Shown here in pieces: positions 44,857-57,544 of a stretch of 64,000 bases of DNA (position 1 is the stretch's first letter; every line of letters starts with the position of its first letter). The translations under genes and the position numbers were made by a program. The DNA comes from Bettongia penicillata ogilbyi (lineage: Eukaryota; Chordata; Mammalia; Diprotodontia; Potoroidae), in the NCBI GenBank assembly GCA_023548195.1, contig JAJHZJ010000008.1, positions 2,547,899 to 2,611,898 on the forward strand, read 5' to 3'. The notes beneath the pieces are model-generated. The model was not told the origin of the DNA and did no database searches. It worked only from the letters and a program-made list of their open reading frames with translations.

Positions 44857-46195
44857 AACATCAATGTAAAGTTAATGGTGAGGTTTTACTTTGGAGCTTG
44901 TTCAGTGGAAGTGTTTGTTTAGCCAGATGAGACTCTGGGCAGCCACTAAGGAGTCCCCCAGCTTTGAAAACCCCAGATGTTGGTACTTCTCTCTCTGGTA
45001 ACTATGTATGTATGTAATGGTCAGGCAGTTGGATCTGTCTGTTGATCTGTGATGTATGTATTGCTAATGGTCAGATGGTTGGAAGCCCTGTCTATTGGTT
45101 GTTATTTCTCTGTTTGTATTTTCTCTGAAGTTCAGGGTACTGACATTTCCCCCTGTACTAAGTGGATGATGTATGTGTTTGATTAAGGTGATTCTTGACC
45201 AACCCAAAAAAAGTTGCTTTCCTTTTAGAAAAGCAGGATCTAAGAACTTGTACAGCAGGTTCTCCTGTGTATTTCAGGGTCCTTGTTGATACATTATGAC
45301 ATAGCATGGCATAAAAATGTCATCATTACTGTTATTATTAACATTTCCAACACTTGTCATCTAACCAAATCAAAGGGGCTCTGGTGAGGTCTTTAGATAC
45401 ATCTGTGTAGGAGTCTGGGCAGCCTGTGTTGGCAGTTTAGGTACATATTACAGAAAGACAGAGAGCTATCTGATAGTTGAGGCATTAACCTGGAGCCTCT
45501 AACCCTTCATGGTGGTGAGGGTTGGGGGGATTCAAGGAGAGTAACCTCTAGGAAGCATCTTTATCTTCCTTATTTACTCCTTCATGTAATTTTCTAGTCC
45601 CTTGGCTTTGATCACTGAACTTGGAGGTTTCTGCATCTTCCTCCTTATGTTGAGGCTCAAAGAATACATACAATCTCTGTCCTGCTTCTACCCAGTCAGA
45701 AACAGCGGGCCTCACATACCTGAAGGAATCTTCAGAGCTGCAGGAATTCAAAGGCTCCAATTCTCTATTGTGTTCCCAACACAAATGGTCCTGCCTTCCC
45801 ATTGAGAACATTCAAAAGGGTGCATCTTTGATTCAGTCAAGATGTTCTCATCAGGGGCAGGGCCACAGGAATGTGTCTGTGCTGGGTACAAACACACACT
45901 GGGCCAGGATTTGTGTGTCTTTTGTAAAGTACCATGATGCTAAAATGACCTAATTAATAGCGCAGTTTAACATAAAGGAGAGTAACTTAGCTTTGAGTAA
46001 CCTTGTTTCATACCCCAACAGGAGATTCAACTTTACATATGACTCTGTCTTCTATGAATGGCATCCTCTGACTGTTGAATTCTGCCTCCCAAATAGGAGG
46101 GCAAAAGCACTGAAGGACTAGGTGACTCCTCTGCAGTCAGAAAAGTGACTTAGTTTCAGAGCAGAGTGGAAAGGAAAACAGAGTTCTTAGGATTC
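44857..46195. other. intergenic, unrecognised; possible LTR sequence
   Basis: Begins directly after the truncated SINE with 'tgtaacatcaatg', which could be an element boundary. It has TATG-rich and T-rich parts and a minus-strand open frame of 87 codons (45548-45811) that matches nothing I know. No clear family. Confidence 0.3.
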
Positions 46196-46197
46196 AG

Positions 46198-46310
46198 TGA
46201 TCTCATAGAATTGTAGAGTAAGAAGTAGAAGGTATTTTATAGGTCATCTAATCCTATCTTCCCTTGCCCCATTTTACAAATAAGGAAAATGAGGTCCAGA
46301 ACGGTGGCCT
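46198..46310 (-). mobile_element. MIR-type SINE, truncated
   Basis: Reverse copy: 'ataggtcatctaatcctatc', 'cattttacaaataaggaaaa'. It stops abruptly at a T7A10 tract. SINE-like sequence resumes at about 46755 ('ggaatttggattcaagtact'). Confidence 0.65.
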
Positions 46311-47800
46311 TTTTTTAAAAAAAAAATTAATATTTAATAAAATAGAGGGATAGGGTTGATGCAAAGAAAAAGAAACAAAGCAGATTTGGTTATTAAGTCA
46401 ATAACTCAGGCACAAAAGAAAAAACCAGGATTGGGAGCAACCAAGCCCATTCTGCCCTCAATTATTAGCACCTCTCCACCTGGAGGTCCCCAAGATGAAA
46501 AACAAGGAACTTGCTGCCTGTACATTTAGCTGAAATTCAAGTATTTCTGATTCCTATGCTCTGTAACAAAGAGACTGGCCCCCATGCCATGAAAGGTGGA
46601 AGTTAGAGATCAGTCCTAACGAAAAGTACTGGCGGCTAAAGAGTCTGAGTGGCCTCAGGTCCCCCTATGCAAAAGTCCTAAAGGGAAGCTGGTGAAGACT
46701 TGGATGCCTGCTGCCCCCCACCCTCACCCCCTACCTACTGCAGGGAAAAGCTGACAGAATTGGAATTTGGATTCAAGTACTTTGATGCCAAATCTAGTTC
46801 CCTTTCCAAGGCACCATAAAGGGACAAAGGAATTATAGGGGGAACAAAAGTATTTCTTTGGTGCTTACTGCATGTGAAACCCTGGGTTAAGCCCTGGCAT
46901 TACAAATAGAAAAATATGGCAGTCCTTGCTTTCAAGAATCACCTGTTACAATAGAGTGAGACAATACATATAACAGCTTTCAGCTGTGAGTCACGCGGAA
47001 AAGATCCCATGAACCTTGGGTGATAAAGCAGATGGAAATGCTTCTTCTTTCATGCCATTTTCACTGATAAAGCCTCATCCATTTCTCATATTGAACCATT
47101 TGACAGTACAAAGTACTTTGAGGAGGAAGAAAAGAAGAAAAACTGGGGAAGATGACCTTTAAAGTTCTTCCAACTCTAAATCTATAATTCTACAATCAGG
47201 AAAAACTTTGAAGGATGATAAATATAAGACTAAAAGGCAGAGATGGGGAGGGACTCCATTCCACAAATAGAACAGATAGCAATCCAGTTCCGTTGGAACA
47301 CAATTTGTGAAGGCAAGTAATATGAAATAAGTCTGTAAATACAGGTTGGAGTCAGAGCCTCCCATAACTGCTACTCTCTTTTTATCTCTTAATACCAGAA
47401 AAGAAATATTTAACAAAGGAAGTTGCATGTCCATGGTATATCAATGAGTAACATCTAGTTTCTCCGGGTGAAAAAAATACATATATATACACATACTTTT
47501 AAGCTTAATCTGTATAATTAACGCTTTACTAAGTCTAGACAATTAAGAAAATCGTAAATCAAGCCCTGATTTTTTAGCAATTGCCAATTTTTGAAGTGTA
47601 AATGCTAATATTGAAAATTTAACACTGGGTTCTGCAAGCTAGTTAGGACCAGCTCCAGCACACTCCTGCTTCATGTCTTCTGAGAGTGAAGAAAATTGTC
47701 CTTCTTCAGGGTCCCTAAAAGAGAGGAGCTCAGAAAGAAGCCACACATGCACACGTGTGTGTATGTGTGTGTATGTAAAAGTTATATAGAGAGTAAATAC
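46311..47800. other. intergenic, no gene seen
   Basis: 46311-46750 looks like an insert in the SINE (see findings). The remainder is unique, with old repeat-like words near 46860 ('gtgcttactgcatgtgaaac') and a (TG)n run near 47755. Confidence 0.4.
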
Positions 47801-47807
47801 CCCTCCC

Positions 47808-47966
47808 TGACTTATGATGTAAGCTCCTTAAGGGGAAGGATTATTTCACTTTTTCTTTGTATCTCCAGCACCTAACACACAATAGGTGCTAATCAATGAC
47901 CACTGGATGAATCAGTAAATTAATATGAGAGTGAGAGAATAAATACATGAATGAATGAATGAATAC
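47808..47966 (+). mobile_element. L2-type 3' end with (GAAT)n
   Basis: 'gatgtaagctccttaagggg', 'tctccagcacctaacacaca' and 'aataggtgctaatcaatgac', followed by a short gaat repeat to 47966. Confidence 0.75.
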
Positions 47967-48507
47967 AAAACAAGCTAATCTCACTACACCAAGAAATGGT
48001 AGGAGGAGAAAAGGGGAGAATGAGAATACATGGAAGAGACTTTTGTTAATCAGTTTGACAAAGTCCATTTAAGTTCATCACTTGGATAGGCAACCCTCAC
48101 TTTCAGCCACAGCACATTCCTAGAAATAATATTATGAAGAAGATCCCATTTTTCCTATAGGAAAAAATGTTACAACTGAGAGTTGTGTTACTGACCAAGG
48201 GCTTGGCAACAAATAAATCAGAGCTATCAGAACTACCACTAAGGTTCAGTAGCTAAGAGCCCCTGTAATCATTTAACAAAGTCAAATTGTGCTCCAAGAA
48301 TCAAGTATAATAAAAATACAACTCGGCTGTACAGTATCTTTGGCCTAAAGCTAATAGGATGGTTGCATTTAATATTGGAAATTCATCAACAATGATTGTG
48401 CTTGCCTTAGCATTTAGAAGGGCTTTGGGGGAATTATTTGGATCTTTTCACACTTCATAAGATCACAGAATTTGGAGCTGGAAGAGACATTTGAGATCAT
48501 CTAGTAC

Positions 48508-48639
48508 AGAGGTGGGGAATCTGCGGCCTCAAGGCTACATGTGGCCTTCTAGGTCCTTGGGCATGACCTTTTGACTGAGTCCAGGTTTTACAGAACAAAT
48601 CCTTTAGTTAAGGGGATTTGTTCTTTGAAGTTTGGATTC
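48508..48639. mobile_element. palindromic non-autonomous DNA transposon
   Basis: Starts 'ggtggggaatctgcggcctc' and runs through 'tctaggtccttgggcatgac', 'gactgagtccaggttttaca' and 'gaacaaatcc', then the inverted arm 'ggggatttgttctttgaagtt' minus its last base, to 'tggattc'. The right end is missing. Same family as 33244. A MIR scrap precedes it (48460-48507). Confidence 0.7.
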
Positions 48640-49340
48640 CCCAAGATGGCATGCAATCTTATATGGGTTCTATACATACATTCTTATCAAACATATTTTC
48701 ACATTAGTCATGTTGCATAGAAGAATTAAAATGAATGGGAGAAACCATGAGAAAGACCCAAACAAACCCAAACAAAAGAGAAAATAGTCTACTTCATTCT
48801 GCATTCTGACTCTATAGTTCTTTCTCTGGATGTGGATGGCATTTTGCTTCATGAGTCCTTTGGAAATGCTTTGGGTCCTTGCATTGCTGAGAAGGGCTAA
48901 GTTTATCAGATACAGTCCTCACACACTGTGGCTGCTATTGTGTATGATGTTCTCCTGGTTCTGCTTACTTCACTTAGTATCAGTTCATATAAATCTTTCC
49001 AGGTTTAAGCCCACATGTTCATCATTTCTTATAGCACAATAGTATTCCATTACATTCATGTACCACAACTTGTTCAGCCATTCCCCAATTGAGAGATATC
49101 CCCTCAATTTCTAGTTCTTGACCACCACAAAAAGAGCTTCTATAAATATTTTTGAACACGTGAGTCCTTTTCCCATTTTTGTGATCTCTTGGGGATACAG
49201 CCCTAGAAGCGGTATTGCTGAGTCAAAGAGTATGCACATTTTTACAGCCCTTTGGGCATAGTTCCAAACTACTCTCTAGAATGGTTAGATCAGCTTGGAA
49301 GCACAACTCTTGTGTCACCTCCATCACAAAGCACTGGATG
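48640..49340 (-). mobile_element. L1 3' part (minus)
   Basis: Reversed L1 ORF2 end/3'UTR: 'ctggttctgcttacttcact', 'agcacaatagtattccatta', 'ttgttcagccattccccaat', 'gggatacagccctagaagcg', 'attgctgagtcaaagagtat'. Best preserved minus-strand L1 piece in the window. Confidence 0.85.
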
Positions 49341-49554
49341 GAGAGAGGTGGATCAGGGGTTTCCTTATATGAAACATCTGTAAGATGCCTCCTAGACTTT
49401 AATCTATCATCCCATGATTCTTCTTTTATCTTTGCATCAGAAGTCCATGGATTCCAGTAGAAATAACCTCCATGGGGTGTGGAAACAGTCCCTTTCAGTT
49501 CCTATTACCCTCCTCCTAATGAACCAAGTTGTCTGTTGAATAAATGAATGAAAT

Positions 49555-49760
49555 AGCATTTTGTGATTTTTGTGAGGACTGATAATTTTCGTAAAGCGTT
49601 CAGCACAGTGCCTGGCATATAACAGGCACTTACTCAATGCTTGTTACCTTCTCTTCCTGGCCCCATTTATTGAGCACTTACTGTATGCCGGCTACTGTGG
49701 TGAGTGCTAGATACACATAAAAAAAGCTCCTGCCTTCAGAGCTTATATTCTAATACATAT
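49555..49760. mobile_element. two L2/MIR-type ends, back to back
   Basis: Forward end 'cagcacagtgcctggcatat' (about 49600) followed by reverse end 'tttattgagcacttactgta' (about 49667). Confidence 0.7.
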
Positions 49761-49769
49761 AGGGGAGTA

Positions 49770-50755
49770 GTGACTAAGAAGGGAATTTCGGTCTGGTGAA
49801 TAACAGGGATGGTAAATGGAGTCATAAGATACTTGAATGACATTTCCAGGAGCCATGATGTCACTTTGATTGCTTTTCTCAGAGGAAGAAATGGAATGTG
49901 TGGCTATCAGGTATGCCTGGGATGGTAGAGTCTAGGAAACATGGCTGGAGATATGTGAGCACTCATCATTCAAGTCAACTGGATTTCAAGGCAAAAAATT
50001 TCTTCTCTCCTCCAGGGACTAGTCTGTGGAGAGCAAATCTGAAGGCAGCAGCAGTAGCAGCAGCAATAAAAATGGGAATTATCTATCCTGGTGCTTTGAG
50101 AAGATACAAAAATATGATAGTTTTACTTCTAGGTGAGGAAACAGAACACTGATGCCTCAAATGACCAAAAGGGATGTTTCCAGAAAGCTGCTTGAGAAAA
50201 TAGCATTGGATTTTAAGCCGGAAGATGGCTTCACATCCTCAATCCCACCCTTTGCAAGTAGGGAGATGTCACTTGACTCCTCTAAACCTCAGCATCCTAA
50301 CCTTGAAAATGGAGAGAATGCTTCCACTATCTACCTCACAGGGTGAGTACAAGGAAAGTGTTTCAGAAACTTTAAAACTCTACAGAATTGTGATGGGGAA
50401 AGGATGCATTTACTATTCCTGCTTTTCTGCCTCTGGTTGTGAGGTTATAACTAGGCACTCCTGTGTTGGAGGCAAATTCAGTCAGGGTAAAGTGGGGGAT
50501 GTGGCACAGTACGCTGTCACACCAGATCAAAGGCAACTGCTCTAGGGAAAAGTATGGGGGGAGGTGGGAGGAAAGGGAGTTGCTTCTAGGGAGGGCATAT
50601 TATCCTTGCTTGCATCCCTGACCTCCAAACACCTAGGAGAAGGTAGGAGGTAAAGAGAGGAGAATGGGGATGCTTTAGATGAGTTGTAAAGTCCCTCCTA
50701 GATTTTACTCTATGATCCTGTGATTTTTCTTTTACCCTTACATCAAAGATTCATA
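49770..50755. other. intergenic, no gene seen
   Basis: Unique sequence with a short (CAG)n-like run near 50047. Overlapping open frames at 49898-50545 are not protein-like. A MIR-like forward piece ('cctctaaacctcagcatcct') lies near 50278. Confidence 0.4.
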
Positions 50756-50756
50756 T

Positions 50757-51012
50757 ATTGTTGTTCAATTGTTCAGTCCTGTCTGACCCTTTGTGTCCCA
50801 ATTTGGGGCTTTCTTGGCAAAGATACTGGAATGATTTGCCATTTCCTTCTCCAGCTCATTTGACGGATGAGGAAACTGAGGTCAACAGGGTTAAGTGATT
50901 TCCTCAGGGTCACGTAACTAGTAAGTGTCTGAGGTCAGATTTGAACTCAGGAAGATGAGTCTTCTTGGCTCCAGGCCTGGTCCTCTGTCTACTTCACCTC
51001 CTAGCTGCCCTT
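50757..51012 (-). mobile_element. MAR1-type CORE-SINE
   Basis: Nearly full reverse copy: 'attgttcagtcctgtctgac', 'ggcaaagatactggaatgat', 'catttccttctccagctcat', 'gatgaggaaactgaggtcaa', 'ctgaggtcagatttgaactc', 'cacctcctagctgccct'. Confidence 0.92.
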
Positions 51013-51014
51013 GG

Positions 51015-53510
51015 AATTCAGTAGAAATAATTCCGGCAGGGAATGGAGAACTCCTTTGGTTTAATCAATATGATAAGAAGAAGAGGAAAGAGGTAGTTCT
51101 GCTGCCCCTATGTAACACCAATGGATGTGGGTGTCCCTATGGAAAGTACAGTTGGTCAAAGCTCACTACCTTCTCCTCCCTACCCACTTTGTCTCTGGAG
51201 TTTAATCAACATGTTAAAAACAATTGGCTCTTTTTGTTTAGGGGAAATCAGATTCACCTGATCTCCTCTTCTGGAGGAGTTTATAGTAAATAAAATGTTG
51301 AGAATACAAGCACAATTGTTCAGAGCCCCTAAATATGAAATTTTCTAACACTTGGGCAGAGGTTTGGTTCCATGCCTTGATTTAAGTCTCTAGCTTGCTG
51401 GCCTCCTTGTTGTTGAGGCAAAATTCTGGTAAAGAAAAGAGCAGAACATATTAGTGTCTATTGGGGGACAGGTAGAGGGAGGGGAAATTGGGGAAAGCAG
51501 ACCTTTTCTTGGATTTCCCTCAGTTTTTGAAGGCCATATTTCCTTATAGTAGGAATTTCCCACAGTACCTCAAGGTTGGTAAAACCAGTGGTTTCAGCTG
51601 GAATCTACTGCTCTGACATACCTGGAGGGCTGTTGTCCCTCCTTAATTCTTGTCTTTCTGGTTCCAATTCAATTCTATTTTTTCTTTCTATTTTTCCTAC
51701 TGTCCCTCTTCTACCTATTTTTCGCAGTGTAGCTCTCGAGGTCCCTATTCATTCTCCATCAATCTCTTGGTCTTCAGCTTCCTTCTCCAGAGAGATTTAC
51801 TCCTTTAGTAATGGAGAAACACCACCCTCCAGGTCTGGTCCCATAATAGCTTCCTTTCTTCCTAACCTGGGAAGAAATACAACTCCCAGGATTTTACTGA
51901 GTTACTACCACTACCACCACCACCACCACTCTCTTCCAAGGAAGCCAGTCCAAGTCATGCCACTCTTATTTCTATAACAGTCTACCACAGTCTGGAGGCC
52001 ACAGGGATTCAACATGCTGTGTCCAATCTATGGATGATATCACAGGAGTCTACATAGCAGCAGAAGGTAGAGATGCACCTTAGAACAAAGGAATTCTTCT
52101 GGGAAGCAACCATCCTGGAAACAGTGCATTCCAGCCACAACTGGAATACAACCTAAGAAGTGTTATGGAAAGGACCGGTTGGTTTTTGGTTAGCTACCGG
52201 GATGCATAATTGCTTTTAAAAAAAGGCAAAAAATGAGAATTCTTCTGTTTAGTCAGCTTTCTTCTCTGATTAAAAATAAAAGTAATGATTCTCCCATCAT
52301 TATATGTGGCCACTGTGGGACACTCCTCACCCTAACCTTATCCCTTCCCCCCAGTAAAGTGATCAGTGAGCCAATTTCACATCTGACCCAACATAGAAAA
52401 ATAGGAACATCAACCTAAGTATGACAGGAGTTTCCCCTGAACTTTGCTATTTATTGATTTCATGTACCCACTTTTCTACCTTAATGATTCATACTTTACA
52501 CATGTCTACATGATATATAGAGAGGTTCTGAGACACCTATTATTCATCTTTCACTGAGTACTACAAGAACCCTATGAGATTACGTTCTTTGCTGTGCCCA
52601 TCACCAAGTTAGTCAAATGAAATAGCTGGAACCCACATGAGGACAGTGGAAAGAAATCATTTAGTTACATGATGGGAAGAAGAGTCATAGAAAAATTATG
52701 TTAGATAATAATCTGGTACAGTGAAATTTTACATTCACCCATTTCTATCAATCTGTGATTTCACTTAGAGAAAACGTTCAGAAAACAGTAATGAAGTTTG
52801 CAACTTAAGAGTACTGGATTCTTCTCCTGGGTCTGCCAATAAATGGCTATGTGGCCATGGGCAAAGAATACACTATAATTCTTTGAGTTTCTCACTTAAA
52901 AAGCCAGAAATTTGGACCAGATCAAAGGAGTATAGGATGAGAGCCCAAAAATACCTTAGAATGTCTTCTAAGTCCAACACCTCCATTGGACAGATGTGTA
53001 ACCAAGGCACAAAGAAATTAAGTGAGCTGCCTAATGTTGTATAGGTAAGTGGTAGAAGTAGGATCTATGACTCCATGTTGCCGCTAAAGACTATTTCTAA
53101 GGTCCCCCTTCCAGCTAAATCATTCTGTAATATCTATGAGACCAGTGACTCCAGTAACTAATCTGGGGATTTCCTCTTGATACCTACATTGATCCTCTGA
53201 GCCACCCAGAGCAGATCATTTCCCACTGTGGGTTTTGGTTTCCTCACCAAGAATATGGAGAAAACCACAATGACTGCCTATGTTAGGTTGTCCTGAGAAA
53301 TAACTAATAAAAACTATAAAAATGATTGTGAACCACTTTCCAGGCACTTATTATAAGAGTGCTTATTAATAATAATTTAGTACAGATTTTACTGCATTTG
53401 TGTAACGGTGAGTACCTAGAGTCTAATTATCTGTCTTATTTTAATATTTATGGAATTAATCAAACTTTTTAATAGAAAACCCCAAAATGAAATTACCAGG
53501 GACATGCTTC
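51015..53510. other. intergenic, no gene seen
   Basis: 2.5 kb of mostly unique sequence. It includes a (CCA)n run at 51906-51931 and MIR-like pieces near 52800-53060 (forward 'ctatgtggccatgggcaaag'; reverse 'aacaccaccattggac'-like word near 52980). The open frame at 51576-51977 includes the CCA run (poly-His) and shows no domain. Confidence 0.4.
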
Positions 53511-53512
53511 AA

Positions 53513-53836
53513 TGAAGACAGATGCAGCACGCTGTGGGAGAAGACAGCTCGACTTTATTAGCAATACATGGGCCCTGCTTTGTCATCTAGTGGAGTCAGT
53601 GGGCCAGTCAGGCCAGCGGGAGGGAGAGCCTGTAGCTCCTAAGGTAGGCACACAGCATCCTGGGGAGTATCCCATCTGTGGGCTTCTGAAAAGAGGCTTG
53701 CACACAACCAAGCAGCCACCTGTGCTCACAGCAGAGCATCTGACCTGCTTACTTGGGCTAAACTATCTACCCAGGAGGCCTGTCTGACTATGCCTCATAG
53801 CTGGTTAGTGGTCCAGACTGGCCCAATTTCTCAACA
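53513..53836 (-). mobile_element. probable solo LTR (minus)
   Basis: On the minus strand a 324 bp segment starts TGTTGAG and ends ...CTTCA. AATAAA (53559-53554) is followed by 'gtcgagctgtcttctcccac', a typical R/U5 ending. No internal retroviral coding sequence was seen. I could not find a convincing 4-6 bp duplication, so the exact ends are uncertain. Confidence 0.45.
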
Positions 53837-53839
53837 ATA

Positions 53840-54720
53840 CACTGTCAATAAAAACAGAAATGAGCACTCAGTTGGTATAGGCGTATGTCCAGGTTATTTA
53901 GCACATCAGTGAAGCAACCTCCTTTAGGCCCCTTCCCACCCCATACAGCTGTTCAGCCATCCACCTGGATCATCTCACCATCTTGCCACCTGCCTTGCTA
54001 CTACCCCCAATGCCACCTGGAACAACACCTTTTAGAATATACCTCCAGAAACCACAGTTTGTAGGCCAGTTAATCGCCTCAGTTTTGGAACTCCTGCCCT
54101 AGGGCTCATCTGTCTTGACAGGTGAAAGAGTCCTCAGCCCCACACCTCACAATCTCACTCACTCCATTATATGTACTTGGCCTCAGAACAGATCATGCTT
54201 CACATACCATCCAATTGTCCACATGGGCCATTTTGCCATCTGTTCTGCCCCACCCACCTGCCCTACACTTCTTTCTACCTCTCACTCTGGGCATAGTCAT
54301 CAATCAATACTACCATTGCTTTAGGAAATAGCATTGAAAACCAGCTTCCCTATGGATCAACTCACTATCACTGTTACCTTCCAGGTCAAAACACCCATTC
54401 ATGGCTATTAGTTCTCCATATGTATTGTCTCACCACCAAGAGTCCCCTTTCCTTGACCCCTTTTTCTACTAACTCCATTAGGTTGGTTGCTGGAAAAAAG
54501 CAACAGAACTGCTCACACCAACTTGAATTCTTCCAGCTCAGTGCAGGCCCATCTGCTCCTTCCACTGCACCTTAAATTCCTCCAGGTGTTCCAGGGATGC
54601 CAATTCCAGTGATAGTCTCAAGAACTGTGATTTACTAATGTACCTTAAGGATGCCTTGTCATAGACGTCCAACAATTCACCCATAGGACTCCTAGGCATT
54701 TTCATCTTCCTTTTTTCATG
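53840..54720. other. intergenic, no gene seen
   Basis: C-rich unique sequence, possibly an old L2 body leading to the ends at 54725. Two overlapping frames at 54115-54331 are not protein-like. Confidence 0.35.
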
Positions 54721-54724
54721 AGTT

Positions 54725-54955
54725 GTCTACTCCAATTTGATTACAAGTTCCTTGACACATTTTCTATGTATATCCTTAGCATGTAACAGTTTTTGGCATA
54801 CAATAAGGGCTTAATAAATGTTTTTTCATTCATTCTCACCCATTAGAGACCCATTACAAACTCCTAGAGGGCAAGGACTGTGTCACTTCAGTATTTATGT
54901 CCAGTGCTTACCACAATGACTGGCACATACTTAATATGTGCTTTTTTCATTTATT
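54725..54955 (+). mobile_element. two L2-type 3' ends in tandem
   Basis: 'attacaagttccttgacaca' with 'aagggcttaataaatgtttt' (54739-54825), then 'actcctagagggcaaggact' with 'acaatgactggcacatactt' (54860-54955). Confidence 0.75.
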
Positions 54956-54959
54956 AAGA

Positions 54960-56490
54960 TAGGAATTGACTAGCTTAAGGGATTGAGACATACTCAAACA
55001 CTGTGACTATAACCCTTAAATTCGACAGATGGCATAGTACAGACATTAGGCAAATTAAGTCATTTGTATTAAAGCATCAGGTGGATTCTGTGACCACCAA
55101 CACCCTGGAAAAATTTGCAAAGTTTATGGAAGCTTGTCTTTGAATTCTTCATCCTTTCTTTTCTGTATTTCCTTTTCTGACCCTAACCTCAAAGCCCCTG
55201 TCCCATGGCAGATACACAGATACCTACCATGATAATTGTCTTTTGTCTGTTCAAAATAACCACTTCATACCTCACTTCAGCCTTCCTTATCCTCCTCTAG
55301 CCTCCTTTCTTCTAGCCTCCATCACTATGGTCTCAAATAATCACTGGAAGGAAAAAATGTTTGCTCTTTCTTAATATATAATTTCCAATAAAATGTGAAT
55401 GATTGATATGGTGAATTGATAATGCATTTTTTGTTTTAGTATAATCAAGTGCCTCTGATTGAATAATGTGATTAAAAAAGATTTTCCCCATCCATTAATA
55501 TACCTGGGAAGATCTGGAAGAATGCCCATACCTTTTGTTAATGAGGCACTGATTCTCAAGGCTTGTGATGCCCTCTGGCTCTAAAAATTGTATAAAGACT
55601 CTGAGCCCAGCCCATCCCAACTCCCATTCCTTATTCACTCCAGCACACTGCTTCTCATGTTGATTTTAGGCTATGTTAATAGAATTATAGTGTTAAGACA
55701 AAGTAGATAATAGGCCCTCTCTAGTATACAGATCATACCTAGAGTATTGGGTTCACTTTTGGGTGCTATGATTCACTGGAACATCCCAAGGATTGCAAGT
55801 AAATTCAAGACTAAGTCATTTGACTGTGAAGAAACCAGGGATGTTGAGTTTGGGGATGAGACAATTTGGGATGGAGGTAGACGATATAGTAGCTGTCTTT
55901 AAATTTTTGAAGGACCGTCATAAGGAAAAAGAATTAGACAGTCTGTATAGTTCTACAATTAGGTGTTCTAACAGCTAGATCAAGAAATAGAAGATGCAGA
56001 AATAGCAAGCATCTGGCACATAGTAAGCACCTAATAAATACATATTGACTAACACTCAAGGTCTTCAAACAGAGGTTGAAATTGTTGAAGATCAAGGATG
56101 TATAATGGCAGAGGATTAGATGAGGTGACCTCTCTAGTATCTCTTGATGTTAAAATATTCTGCAATTAGAATCTGTGGAGAAAATATTTTTGAAAACTGA
56201 ATAGTCTTTGCCCCTTGACTATTTGAAGCAGTGATACCAACTCTAGCTTCCCTCCTCCTGAAAAATCAGAAGGCAGGATCAACAATCCCACCACTATTTC
56301 TACAGACAAACCTATGTTCCTCCCAATCTGTCTTTTTCCAACTGTTTTATCTCTCGCCCTGTAATCAATTCTGGAATTAGAGGCAGAGAGCTAATTTATC
56401 AAAGACTGGAGACCTTTGCAAGATCACCTAAAGAAGACAAGTCAGAATTAGAAAGGTTTATCATGTTTTGGATGACTATATAATTCAGGT
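54960..56490. other. intergenic, no gene seen
   Basis: Unique sequence with a forward L2/MIR-like end at 56005-56055 ('ctggcacatagtaagcacct'). The stretch 55700-55990 ('ttgggttcacttttgggtgc') is unassigned. Confidence 0.4.
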
Positions 56491-56494
56491 TTTG

Positions 56495-57060
56495 CTTTTT
56501 TTTAATTAATTTTTTTTATTTTGTTAACCCCCACTCTTCCCCCTCTTTTTATCACTGAATATATTTTTTAAAAAGAAAAGCAAAACCCTTTAAACAAATA
56601 TACATAGTCCAGCAAAACAAATCCATGGTGCATCACTGATCTCTCACCTCTCTGTCAGGAGGTGAGTAGCACACTTCATCATCGTTTCTCTGAGGTTACT
56701 GCATGGGTCAGAGCACTTAAGACTTTCAGAGGTGTTTGTCTTTACAAAGTTGTTGTTACTGTATAAATTGCGCTCCTGGTTCTGCCCACTTCATTGTGCT
56801 TCAGTTCATACAAGTCTTTCCAGGTTTTTCTGAAGTTGTCTCTTTTGTTATTTCTTACAGCTCAATAGTATTGCATTACATACATATATTAGTTCTTCAG
56901 TCCTTCCCATCTGAAAGGTACTTCCTCCTTAGCCTCTAGTTCTTTGTTATAACAAATAGAGCTACTCTAAACAGTTTGTTGCTGTTGTTTTCTACATACA
57001 GCTCTTTTCTTCTTTGCTCAGGGCATCAATCTAGTAGTAGTATTACAGGTGTAAAGAAAT
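56495..57060 (-). mobile_element. L1 3' part (minus)
   Basis: Reversed L1 3'UTR/ORF2 end: 'ctcctggttctgcccacttc', 'caatagtattgcattacata', 'gagctactctaaacagtttg'. Confidence 0.75.
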
Positions 57061-57324
57061 ACATGGCTTAGTGACTTTGGGGGTTCAATTCAAGTTTATA
57101 AAAAAAAAAACTTGCAAAAGATGACATAAAAGTTGAGATCACACCATGGGCAACAGAGGTATCTTTTGGGCTAAATAGTCTTCTTGGATAAAAACTTTGA
57201 TTTTGATCTCAAAAGAAAATGGAATAAGATGGACAGAAATCCAGTTTGGAGAGACTCTTGCATATACCATGAGTAATGTAGTAAAAGGAGCACTAAATTG
57301 GTGCCTGTACCTCTGATATTGGAT

Positions 57325-57538
57325 TCAAATAATAGAGATCTAAAGCCAGAAGGCACCTTTGAGGTCATCCAGTCCAAACATCTAATTTTTACACTTGAGG
57401 AAATTGAAATCCAAACAGTTAAAGCTATTTCCCCAAGATCATACAAATAAAGGATCTAGAATTTGAATTCAAGCCAAATTCAGAGTTTTTTCTATTACTG
57501 ACATGGGGGAAATGATGATGATGATGATGATGACGACA
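57325..57538 (-). mobile_element. MIR-type SINE plus (GAT)n
   Basis: Reverse MIR (57325-57505: 'tgaggtcatccagtccaaac', 'cacttgaggaaattgaaatc'), followed by a short (GAT)n run at 57511-57538. Confidence 0.7.
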
Positions 57539-57544
57539 ATATTA

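Noticed and set aside
45548..45811. 87-codon minus-strand frame with a charged C-terminal part
   Set aside because: No recognised homology, no splice or promoter context, and the surrounding sequence looks repeat-derived.
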